Of a stretch of DNA of 5,280 nt, positions 1 to 5,020 are shown in pieces; position 1 is the stretch's first letter, and the number at the start of each line of letters is the position of its first letter. Below the pieces are notes generated by a model. The model was given only the letters and a program-made list of their open reading frames with translations. It made no database searches and was not told the DNA's origin. Source of the stretch: VFMC01 sp037130535 (GTDB taxonomy: Bacteria > Actinomycetota > Acidimicrobiia > Acidimicrobiales > Ilumatobacteraceae); the NCBI GenBank assembly GCA_037130535.1, contig JBAXSU010000212.1, positions 1-5,280 on the forward strand, written 5' to 3'. Made by a program: the position numbers and the translations under genes.

Positions 1-132
1 GGCCACCCGGCCGGCCGCCCCCACCATGGCGAGTCCGAGCGTAAGACCGAACCCGCTGCGCAGCACCGGTGCCGCCTCGACACCGCGGCCGATCGTCTCG
101 ACGGTCGAGAAGCGACTGATCGGCTCGGTCAC
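1..132 (-). CDS. ABC exporter half-transporter, second subunit (5' end only)
   Basis: The first 44 codons of a second ABC transporter gene, cut by the window edge. The GTG start shares a GTGA overlap with the TGA stop of the upstream ABC gene, and a GGGAGG ribosome-binding site sits 5 nt before it, so the start is well supported. The visible protein has a short cytoplasmic N-terminus (MTEPISRFSTVE) and then the beginning of a hydrophobic helix (residues about 26-44, GFGLTLGLAMVGAAGRVA), as in the first membrane helix of ABC exporter half-transporters. No nucleotide-binding domain is visible. Because the partner next door has a degenerate catalytic site, I infer that this subunit supplies the competent Walker B glutamate and H-loop of a heterodimeric exporter. 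Substrate unknown. Confidence 0.8.
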   Translation of the reverse strand, partial: MTEPISRFSTVETIGRGVEAAPVLRSGFGLTLGLAMVGAAGRVA

Positions 133-1925
133 GACGACCTCCCGTCGGCATCGAGGCCGTTGCGGTCGTGCTCGAACGCCTGCATCAGCTCGCGGTACTC
201 GCCGTTGTCGAGCAAGAGTTGCTCGTGCGGGCCGTGGGCCATCACACAGCCGTCGATCAGGAACAACACCTCGTCGGCGAGCGCGATGGTGGAAGGCCGC
301 GAGGCCACCACCACCACAGTGGTGTCGCCGAGGGTGGCTCGCAGATTGGCCAGCACCCTGGCCTCGGTGGTGGGGTCGAGTGCCGATGTGGTGTCGTCGA
401 GCAGCAACAACGCCGGCCGTCGAACGAGGGCACGAGCCAGGGCGATGCGTTGGCGCTGACCGCCCGACAGACCGACACCTCGCTCGCCCACCACGGTGTC
501 GAGGCCGTCGGGCAACTCGTGCACGAAGGCGGCCTCTGCTGCACCGAGCGCGGCGGCGATGTCGTCGTCGCCGAGCGCAGCCCCGAGGGCGACATTGTCA
601 CGGATGGATGAGGCAAGCAGGAACGGCTCCTGGAACACCAGTGCCATCGAGTCGACCGGTACCCGCACCCGTCCCCTCGTCGGCGGCACCAGACCGGCCA
701 AGGTGTGCACCAGGGTGGTCTTGCCCGATCCGGTGGCGCCAACCACGGCCACGGTACGACCCGAAGCGATGGTGGCCGACACACCGCACAGCACCGACCG
801 GTCACCGTCGTGACTCACCCACACGTCGTCGAGTTCGACCTCGGCCGTGACCGACTGCTCGAGGCTCGCCGCAGGGTCGGCCTCCACCGGTTCGTCGAGC
901 AACTGACGAATGCGCCCCCAGCCCGCCTGCGAACGCGGCAACTCGCTGAGCGCATACGCGATGAGCCGCAGCGGGAACACCAGCAGGGTGAACAGGAACA
1001 CGAAGCTCAACAATTCGCCCGGCGTCATCGCACCGCTGCGCACCCGGTAGGCGCCCGCCACGACCAAGCCGATGTTTACCAGGTTCGGGGCGAAGTCGAT
1101 GAGGGCCTCGAACGTACTGCGCAGGCGAACCGTCTCGACGCGGGCGTTGCGCAGCCGCGCCGCAATGACCGCGAGACGGTCGGTCTCGCGCCCTTCGGCC
1201 CCGAAGGCCTTCACCACGTGCACCCCGTCGAAGCTCTCGTGCACCGCTGCGCTGAGCTTGCCGATCTCGTCCTGGGCCCGGTCGAAGTAGCCGCTCACCC
1301 GACGCTGGTAGCCGACGTTCAGCACGACCAGTACGGGGAACACCAGGACAGCCGCTGCGCCGAGCACGAGGTCGGTGACCACCAACCACACACCGGCCAG
1401 CACGAGCAGCACCACCGTGCCGGTGGCGTACGGCAACGGCCCCAGCACTGCGCTGGCAGCCTCGGCATCGGGGCCGGCGCGGGTGATGATGTCGCCGGTG
1501 TTCTGCCGGCGGTGCCAGGGCGCGGGCTGGGTGACCAGTCGGTCGATCACCTCGGCCGTCAGCGACTCGGTGACCGCCCAGTTGGTGCGGCCAGCCCACG
1601 TGCGACGCACGATCACGCCACCGGCGCGCACCACGCCAACCAGGATGAGCAGACCCAACAGGCCCACCACCGTGGAGGCATCGACGTGACCGTCGATGAA
1701 ACGCGGCTGGATGATGTGATCGGTGATCGCGCCGATGACCACCGACGACACCACGGTGCAGGCGGCGAACAGCACGGCGCCGCCCACCGCAGTGGCGAAC
1801 AGCACCTTGTGCTGGCGATGTCGCAGGAGCAGCCGAACCAGCCGCGCGCCGTCGCGCAGGTGACGGGGGCTCTCGGCCGCGGCAGGGGGAACGACCACGG
1901 TCGACACGACCGACTGTTCTAGCAC
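129..1925 (-). CDS. ABC exporter half-transporter with degenerate nucleotide-binding domain
   Basis: A 598-residue fused permease-ATPase of the ABC exporter (type IV fold) family, close to the usual length of 580-620. The membrane domain spans residues about 40-330 with roughly six hydrophobic helices (for example 41-67, 86-106, 166-183, 186-205, 280-293, 304-327). The coupling-loop motif ESFDGVHVVKAFGAEGRE is at 230-247. The ATPase domain has Walker A GATGSGKT (396-403), Q-loop Gln432, signature LSGGQ (486-490) and Walker B LLLLDD (506-511). Two catalytic positions deviate: the usual Walker B glutamate is Asp511, and the H-loop histidine is Ser542 (in ASRPSTI). This pattern is known for the degenerate subunit of heterodimeric exporters such as TM287 of TM287/288, and it fits the second half-transporter gene that follows. 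It is expected to be an inner-membrane exporter of a lipid, peptide or drug; the sequence does not show which. The start is GTG with GAGAGGG 4 nt upstream. A nearby in-frame GTG (codon 7) is a less likely alternative. Confidence 0.93.
   Translation of the reverse strand: MLEQSVVSTVVVPPAAAESPRHLRDGARLVRLLLRHRQHKVLFATAVGGAVLFAACTVVSSVVIGAITDHIIQPRFIDGHVDASTVVGLLGLLILVGVVRAGGVIVRRTWAGRTNWAVTESLTAEVIDRLVTQPAPWHRRQNTGDIITRAGPDAEAASAVLGPLPYATGTVVLLVLAGVWLVVTDLVLGAAAVLVFPVLVVLNVGYQRRVSGYFDRAQDEIGKLSAAVHESFDGVHVVKAFGAEGRETDRLAVIAARLRNARVETVRLRSTFEALIDFAPNLVNIGLVVAGAYRVRSGAMTPGELLSFVFLFTLLVFPLRLIAYALSELPRSQAGWGRIRQLLDEPVEADPAASLEQSVTAEVELDDVWVSHDGDRSVLCGVSATIASGRTVAVVGATGSGKTTLVHTLAGLVPPTRGRVRVPVDSMALVFQEPFLLASSIRDNVALGAALGDDDIAAALGAAEAAFVHELPDGLDTVVGERGVGLSGGQRQRIALARALVRRPALLLLDDTTSALDPTTEARVLANLRATLGDTTVVVVASRPSTIALADEVLFLIDGCVMAHGPHEQLLLDNGEYRELMQAFEHDRNGLDADGRSS
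138..143 (-). promoter_or_regulatory. Ribosome-binding site for the second ABC subunit
   Basis: GGGAGG on the minus strand, 5 nt before the GTG at 132. It lies inside the last codons of the first ABC gene. It decides the GTG start in the GTGA overlap and suggests that both subunits are made from one mRNA by coupled translation. Confidence 0.65.
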
Positions 1926-1929
1926 GGAG

Positions 1930-1936
1930 CCCTCTC
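1930..1936 (-). promoter_or_regulatory. Probable ribosome-binding site of the ABC gene
   Basis: GAGAGGG on the minus strand, 4 nt before the GTG at 1925. The spacing is slightly short but it is the only purine-rich stretch nearby. It supports the chosen GTG start and means this gene, unlike the divergent doxX-like gene, probably has a leadered mRNA. Confidence 0.45.
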
Positions 1937-1990
1937 GCCGAGACCTGAGTTTCCCGGCGGCACACCGGTGGCGACCGCGGCTTCGCCCAC

Positions 1991-1996
1991 TACCGT
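1991..1996 (+). promoter_or_regulatory. Putative -10 box of a leaderless promoter (TACCGT)
   Basis: TACCGT fits the TANNNT -10 pattern and is followed by exactly 6 nt (GGCGCC) and then the ATG at 2003. Transcription would therefore start at or next to the A of the start codon. No Shine-Dalgarno sequence precedes this ATG. The same layout (TACCAT, 6 nt, ATG) stands before the RHH antitoxin at 3674. I see no convincing -35 element. Leaderless genes are common in actinobacteria; the promoter call itself is inference. Confidence 0.5.
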
Positions 1997-2002
1997 GGCG
2001 CC

Positions 2003-2512
2003 ATGCCCCAGTTCGACCTCGGTCTGCTCGTACTGCGCGTGGTGTTCGGCCTGTTCTTCGCTTACCACGGCTTCAACAAGATGTTCGGCAAGGGCGGTAT
2101 CAAGGGCACGGTGGGCTGGTTCGCCGCGATCGGCATGAAGTGGCCTGGCGCCCAGGCACGCATCGCCGCCGTCACCGAGATGGGTGCGGGCGTTTTGCTG
2201 GCTGCCGGCCTGCTCACCCCGCTTGCAGCCGCAGGCATCATCGGAGTGATGGTGGTGGCCATCGTCGTCGCCCACTGGAAGGTCGGGTTCTTCGTCTTTC
2301 TCCCCAACCAGGGCTGGGAGTACTGCGCATCCATCGCAGTTGCCGCTTGGGTTATTGCCACGGTGGGCCCGGGCCGCTACTCACTCGACCACGCATTCGA
2401 CTGGGTGGGCGAGCCCACAGCGTGGGCGGGCGCCATCGTGGCCGCCGTGCTGGGCGTCGGCGCGGCCGTGGTGCAACTGCTCGTCTCGTACCGCCCGGAG
2501 CACTCGTCATGA
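2003..2512 (+). CDS. DoxX family integral membrane protein
   Basis: A 169-residue hydrophobic protein with about four to five membrane helices (residues about 7-24, 54-72, 74-92, 107-122, 141-163). DoxX-family features are the N-terminal helix ending in YHGFNKMFG (21-29), a second helix rich in Gly/Ala/Leu (AAVTEMGAGVLLAAGLL), the GWEY motif (104-107) at the start of a later helix, and GPGRYSLD (122-129) after it. Family members are small inner-membrane proteins. Some are linked to redox or thiol stress or named as thiosulfate:quinone oxidoreductase subunits, but most have no proven function, so no reaction is assigned. The ATG is chosen because a leaderless -10 hexamer lies 6 nt upstream and no ribosome-binding site is visible. 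Its stop overlaps the start of the next gene by 4 nt, so the two are very probably co-transcribed. It is divergent from the ABC operon across 77 nt. Confidence 0.88.
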   Translation: MPQFDLGLLVLRVVFGLFFAYHGFNKMFGKGGIKGTVGWFAAIGMKWPGAQARIAAVTEMGAGVLLAAGLLTPLAAAGIIGVMVVAIVVAHWKVGFFVFLPNQGWEYCASIAVAAWVIATVGPGRYSLDHAFDWVGEPTAWAGAIVAAVLGVGAAVVQLLVSYRPEHSS

Positions 2513-3090
2513 CCGACACCGCCGAACACCCGCCCCCCTCACTCCCCTCGCAACCCGCCCGTCGTCGCTCGCCATGGCGATACATCGTGGCGATCGCCCT
2601 CGTTCTGCTCACGGCAATGTGGGTGTACGCGCTCTTCTTCGCATCGAAGAAGGCCACCTACCGGGTCGACGACGATGCGTGGCGAACCACCGCGCAGCAG
2701 ATCTGCCGGGCTGCTGAGACCGAGCGCCGCGGCCTGGTCGACACCACCGCCGGATACATCGCCGACCCCACGCCCGAGCAGGCCGTCGAACGGGCCGACC
2801 TCGTCGATCAGGCCACCGACATCATCGAAACGGCCCTCGACGATGTGGTTGCTCTGCCCCTCACCTCCGATCGCGACCGGTCGCTGGTGGCCGATTACGA
2901 GGGCTACTACCGCACCGTCATCGCCGACCGTCGGGTGTACACCGCACGGTTGCGCGAGTTCGATCTGCGCCCCTACGGCGAGACCAAGGTCGATGGCGGC
3001 CCGGTGTCGAACGTCCTCATCGACTTCACCACGGTGAACGAGATGAAGGCGTGCGCACCGCCGAGCGACCTCACCGGCGGAGCCATCTGA
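2509..3090 (+). CDS. Hypothetical protein with one N-terminal membrane helix
   Basis: A 193-residue protein I do not recognise as a named family. Residues 1-23 are a Pro/Arg-rich cytoplasmic segment ending in RRRSPWR. Residues 24-45 form one clear membrane helix (YIVAIALVLLTAMWVYALFF). By the positive-inside rule the remaining 148 residues face outward. This outer part is mostly predicted helical and acidic, with long Ala/Asp/Arg-rich stretches (DQATDIIETALDDVVALPL), and ends in the tail NEMKACAPPSDLTGGAI. It has just two cysteines, Cys66 (QQICRAAE) and Cys182 (MKACAPP), both on the outer side, so they could form a disulfide. The ATG lies in an ATGA overlap with the doxX-like stop, with GGAG at 2497-2500, 8 nt upstream. 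Coupling to a DoxX protein suggests a shared membrane role, but no function is shown. Confidence 0.85.
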   Translation: MTDTAEHPPPSLPSQPARRRSPWRYIVAIALVLLTAMWVYALFFASKKATYRVDDDAWRTTAQQICRAAETERRGLVDTTAGYIADPTPEQAVERADLVDQATDIIETALDDVVALPLTSDRDRSLVADYEGYYRTVIADRRVYTARLREFDLRPYGETKVDGGPVSNVLIDFTTVNEMKACAPPSDLTGGAI

Positions 3091-3111
3091 GCACCGGATC
3101 GGGCCGGTGCT
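3090..3111. terminator. Hairpin between convergent genes (possible two-way terminator)
   Basis: AGCACCGG (3090-3097), a 6-nt loop (ATCGGG) and CCGGTGCT (3104-3111) form a perfect 8-bp stem. It begins on the last base of the upstream stop codon and ends 1 nt before the stop of the convergent VapC remnant, so it fills the whole 22-nt gap. Neither side has a T-tract, so it is not a textbook intrinsic terminator. Hairpins without T-tracts are common at actinobacterial gene ends. Confidence 0.5.
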
Positions 3112-3112
3112 G

Positions 3113-3346
3113 TCACACGGCAATGATTGTGACGAGACCGTCGAGGGCCTGAAAGTCGTCCGGGTTGCGGGTGTAGAGCGGGAGTTCCTTCGAGCACGCC
3201 ACCGCAGCATTGAGCAGGTCGACGGCTCGCGCACTGCGAGCCTTGCGGCCTGCAGCGATGACCGCTGCGAACACGCGGCCGTATGCGCGGGATGCCTCAG
3301 TGTCGAAAGGCAGCGGATCGAACAACGCCTCGGCTCGCTGGAGTCG
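3113..3346 (-). pseudogene. VapC-type PIN-domain toxin, N-terminally truncated
   Basis: This frame encodes about 77 residues matching the C-terminal half of an actinobacterial PIN-domain toxin. It begins RLQRAEALFDPLPFDTEASR, continues through YGRVFAAVIAAGRKARSARAVDLLNAA and ends PLYTRNPDDFQALDGLVTIIAV. Family members are typically about 130 residues and cleave RNA using a cluster of acidic residues. The late Asp (in RAVDLL) and the C-terminal TRNPDDF motif remain. The N-terminal strand with the first catalytic Asp (LDTS-type) and the middle segment with the conserved Glu are absent. Upstream of RLQRAE the sequence belongs to the antitoxin gene in another frame, so an internal deletion (I estimate 150-200 nt from family length) probably fused the two genes. 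An ATG at 3409 opens the same frame but inside antitoxin coding sequence and without a ribosome-binding site. The product should be catalytically dead if made. Confidence 0.8.
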
Positions 3347-3584
3347 GGTCCTGGTCGACGCCGGCGTCGAGGTCGTCACGGAAGCGGCGGGCGTCGATGG
3401 AGGGTGCATGGCGGAACATGGCGACGACCGTGTCGGTGGACACGAAGCGATGACGCCGCAACGGAGTGAGTTCGCCGACGGGCGTACCGTTGCGCGTCAC
3501 GATGAACGACTCGCCCTGATCGAGGCAACGCATGATCTCGCCACTGTCGTTGCGCAGTTCCCGTTGCGTGATCGTTCGACTCAT
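3297..3584 (-). CDS. Phd/YefM-type antitoxin, C-terminus altered
   Basis: A 95-residue antitoxin beginning MSRTITQRELRNDSGEIM. The N-terminal part (1-42, with ESFIVTRNGTPVGELTPL at 25-42) has the Phd/YefM layout: a start strand, the QRELRND helix and the ITRNGxPVGEL hairpin, which forms the DNA-binding, dimerising half. Residues 43-80 are the toxin-binding tail (RFVSTDTVVAMF, RRFRDDLDAGVDQDP). The last 15 residues (81-95) are read from VapC sequence out of frame, so the natural stop was lost with the deletion that removed the 5' half of the toxin gene. The open frame runs far upstream, but the ATG at 3584 is chosen because family members start MSRxIxQRELRN. There is no Shine-Dalgarno site. 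A perfect inverted repeat lies 7 nt upstream, a likely place for the antitoxin to repress itself. The gene is divergent from the RHH-Doc pair. Confidence 0.85.
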   Translation of the reverse strand: MSRTITQRELRNDSGEIMRCLDQGESFIVTRNGTPVGELTPLRRHRFVSTDTVVAMFRHAPSIDARRFRDDLDAGVDQDPTPASRGVVRSAAFRH

Positions 3585-3591
3585 GACGACA

Positions 3592-3612
3592 CCGCAGCAC
3601 GGCGTGCTGCGG
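3592..3612. promoter_or_regulatory. Perfect 9-bp inverted repeat upstream of the Phd-type antitoxin (likely operator)
   Basis: CCGCAGCAC (3592-3600), a GGC centre and GTGCTGCGG (3604-3612): perfectly matched 9-bp arms, ending 7 nt before the antitoxin ATG on the minus strand. Phd/YefM antitoxins bind palindromes overlapping their own promoters, so an operator is the likely role. In the antitoxin mRNA it could also fold into a stable hairpin next to the start codon. It lies over 60 nt from the RHH gene, so it is probably specific to the minus-strand module. Confidence 0.6.
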
Positions 3613-3648
3613 CCCTGCAATGCCCCACCTAGGGCGGCAGTTCTGGAC

Positions 3649-3665
3649 GGTATCGAACTGATACC
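3649..3665. promoter_or_regulatory. Inverted repeat over the RHH-Doc promoter (likely operator)
   Basis: GGTATC (3649-3654), GAACT, GATACC (3660-3665): perfect 6-bp arms, extending to 8 bp with one mismatch (3647-3667). The right arm overlaps the TACCAT -10 box of the RHH antitoxin gene. The left arm carries TACCGT on the minus strand, which could be a -10 box reading toward the Phd-type antitoxin. RHH antitoxins bind short palindromes near their own promoters, so this is the best candidate operator for RHH-Doc autoregulation. Confidence 0.55.
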
Positions 3666-3667
3666 AT
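3662..3667 (+). promoter_or_regulatory. Putative -10 box of a leaderless promoter (TACCAT)
   Basis: TACCAT followed by exactly 6 nt (GCGCCA) and then the ATG at 3674, the same geometry as before the DoxX gene. There is no Shine-Dalgarno site. TTCTGG (3641-3646) is a possible but weak -35 element with a short 15-bp spacer. The box overlaps the inverted repeat at 3649-3665, so a bound antitoxin would block transcription. It favours the first ATG (3674) over the second (3680). Confidence 0.5.
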
Positions 3668-3673
3668 GCGCCA

Positions 3674-3877
3674 ATGGCCATGACCCTTCGACTGACGGAC
3701 AGCGAACAAGACGCCCTTCGCGAGCGCGCCGAGGCAGAGGGCATCTCGATGCAGGAAGCGGCCAGGCGCGCCGTGCGCGAGTTCGTTGCCAGGGGCGAGC
3801 ACCGCAACCGCGTCTCGTCGGCAGCCGCGGTCGTGATGGACCGCCACGCCGACGCGCTGCGTCGCCTCGGCGAATGA
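3674..3877 (+). CDS. Ribbon-helix-helix (CopG/Arc-type) antitoxin of a Doc toxin
   Basis: A 67-residue protein. Residues 3-7 (MTLRL) form the DNA-contacting strand, 9-22 (DSEQDALRERAEAE) the first helix and 25-41 (SMQEAARRAVREFVARG) the second, a standard ribbon-helix-helix fold that dimerises and binds palindromic operators. The tail 42-67 (ending DRHADALRRLGE) is charged and helical and should wrap the toxin to neutralise it. The stop overlaps the start of the Doc toxin gene (ATGA), the classic antitoxin-first coupled arrangement. The ATG at 3674 is preferred over the one at 3680 because of the leaderless -10 spacing. It probably represses its own operon through the inverted repeat at 3649-3665. 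Classical P1 Doc is partnered by a Phd-fold antitoxin, so the RHH partner is a different pairing, one I recall from other actinobacteria. Confidence 0.85.
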   Translation: MAMTLRLTDSEQDALRERAEAEGISMQEAARRAVREFVARGEHRNRVSSAAAVVMDRHADALRRLGE

Positions 3878-4272
3878 ACGATCCGGTCGAGTACCTCGAC
3901 CTCGACGACCTCATCGATCTTGCCCGCGCGCTACTCGGCGATCCACCACCGATCCGCGACGTCGGCCTCCTCGGATCCGCCGCAGCCCGACCTCAGGCAA
4001 CGGCGTTCGGCCACGACGCCTACCCGGACGTCATCACAAAGGCAGCTGCACTTCTGCAATCGATCGTCAACAACCACGCTCTCGTCGACGGCAACAAGCG
4101 GCTCGGCTGGCTCGCCACGGCCGTGTTCCTCGAGCTCAACGGGTTCAACGCATCCAAGATCTCGAACGACGACGTCTACGACCTCGTCATCTGGATCGCC
4201 TCGACCAATGCGTCCCTCGAGGACATCACCACCCGACTCTCACGACTCTGCGCACGTCGCCGTCGACGCTGA
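3874..4272 (+). CDS. doc: Doc-type (death-on-curing, Fic fold) toxin
   Basis: A 132-residue protein, about the usual Doc length of 125-130. The active-site motif is HALVDGNKRLGW at 68-79: His68, Asp72, Asn74, Lys75 and Arg76 correspond to the HxFxxANKR core of Doc, with Lys where AMP-transferring Fic enzymes have Gly (DGNGR). Upstream, RPQATAFGHDAYPDVITKAA (39-58) is the segment usual before the motif in actinobacterial Doc proteins. By homology the toxin phosphorylates elongation factor EF-Tu and stops translation; this has been shown for P1 Doc and is inferred here. The C-terminus ends in the basic stretch ARRRRR. No frameshift or missing core residue is seen, so it is probably active. It is translated by overlap with the RHH antitoxin, which should be its neutralising partner. 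It runs convergently toward the GNAT gene, 32 nt away. Confidence 0.92.
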   Translation: MNDPVEYLDLDDLIDLARALLGDPPPIRDVGLLGSAAARPQATAFGHDAYPDVITKAAALLQSIVNNHALVDGNKRLGWLATAVFLELNGFNASKISNDDVYDLVIWIASTNASLEDITTRLSRLCARRRRR

Positions 4273-4304
4273 CCGCGCCGCGCCCGATCGGCAGTTCGGA
4301 TCGC

Positions 4305-4835
4305 TCACCAAGGGAGACCATTCATGTCGATGGGACCTAGTGGCCACGTTCCTGGCACCTCCTCGAACACCATCGGAACTTCGGGCGAGGTGTACGTACC
4401 GCCGTCCGCCTGAAGACAGAGCAGTCGTACGTCGAGTGGACGCCAACCGCGCGACTCGTAAAACGGCACCAGGTTGGGTAAGCACTGAAGGAGCGCGAAC
4501 CGCGTACGGTGCTCGGCGAAGCCAAAGCCGACGGCCTCGTTGACTAGGTGGGTCGCGAGCCCACGGTTCTGATGTTCGAGGACGGTCGCAACGCCGCCCA
4601 GGGCAGCGACCTCGACGGGTGTACTGCTATTGACGATGACAGTTCGGTGAAGCAGGCCAGTCACCGCAACCACGCGCCCTTCGCGGCGGACGATGAACCA
4701 GTGGTCGAAGTCCGAAAAGTCTGCGAGACCGCCATCATCACCATCGTCGTCTGCGAACGCAACGGCGAGAACGCTCCGTATGCCGCTGTAGGTGTATTGG
4801 TCTATGTCCTCGTAGCTAACTCGTTCTGCAGCCAT
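4305..4835 (-). CDS. GNAT family N-acetyltransferase, AAC(2')-like layout
   Basis: A protein of 176 residues from the chosen ATG. The GNAT acetyl-CoA motif A is at about 80-100 (GGVATVLEHQNRGLATHLVN): the loop QNRGLA (89-94) is the Q/RxxGxG/A pyrophosphate-binding turn, with Ala in the last position. Motif B follows at 125-131 (FYESRGW). The C-terminus, QADGGTYTSPEVPMVFEEVP then GPIDMNGLPW, matches the end I recall from a group of GNATs that includes relatives of aminoglycoside 2'-N-acetyltransferases. The acceptor substrate is unknown and antibiotic resistance is not shown. The frame stays open upstream to a GTG at 4952. The ATG at 4835 (MAAERVSYEDIDQY) or 4847 is preferred because residues before them look non-coding; neither has a clear ribosome-binding site. 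GC is low for the window (56% over 4741-4840), suggesting later acquisition. Confidence 0.85.
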   Translation of the reverse strand: MAAERVSYEDIDQYTYSGIRSVLAVAFADDDGDDGGLADFSDFDHWFIVRREGRVVAVTGLLHRTVIVNSSTPVEVAALGGVATVLEHQNRGLATHLVNEAVGFGFAEHRTRFALLQCLPNLVPFYESRGWRPLDVRLLCLQADGGTYTSPEVPMVFEEVPGTWPLGPIDMNGLPW

Positions 4836-5020
4836 CACGAGGACCATTGAACCACTCGGGATGACACCGCTCCCGACCCGCCCCGAATGCCCGAAGTGAC
4901 CGGCGTTGTCCAGCGAGCAGAGCGGCAGTTCTGGCACGTCCCAGACCGGCACTTCGGGGCGCAGACAGATTCGGCCACGCAGTGGATTCGGTCCGGGTCG
5001 AGTTGCGCGAGAGTGTGTGG

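Noticed and set aside
26..1922. Long plus-strand open frames (26-850 and 705-1922) opposite the ABC gene
   Set aside because: They are antisense to a gene with clear ABC motifs, and their products are Arg/Pro/His-rich low-complexity strings typical of shadow frames in GC-rich DNA.
1963..1970. Palindrome CACCGGTG in the ABC/DoxX divergent spacer
   Set aside because: An isolated 8-bp palindrome is expected by chance in GC-rich DNA. It is not matched symmetrically by flanking sequence and no regulator is nearby.
2539..3234. A 231-residue minus-strand frame opposite the hypothetical membrane protein
   Set aside because: No recognisable motif. It runs through the convergent hairpin and into the VapC remnant, and the plus-strand gene has a good ribosome-binding site and a clear membrane helix.
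4285..4303. Possible terminator hairpin (CGATC ... GATCG) between Doc and the GNAT gene
   Set aside because: Only a 5-bp stem with a 9-nt loop and no T-tract; too weak to call.
4548..4850. Plus-strand 100-residue frame opposite the GNAT gene
   Set aside because: It is antisense to conserved GNAT motifs and has no domain of its own.
4836..4952. N-terminal extension of the GNAT gene back to GTG 4952
   Set aside because: The added residues (for example LPLCSLDNAGHFGHSGRVGS) do not resemble the start of a GNAT fold and no ribosome-binding site precedes the GTG; kept only as an alternative start.
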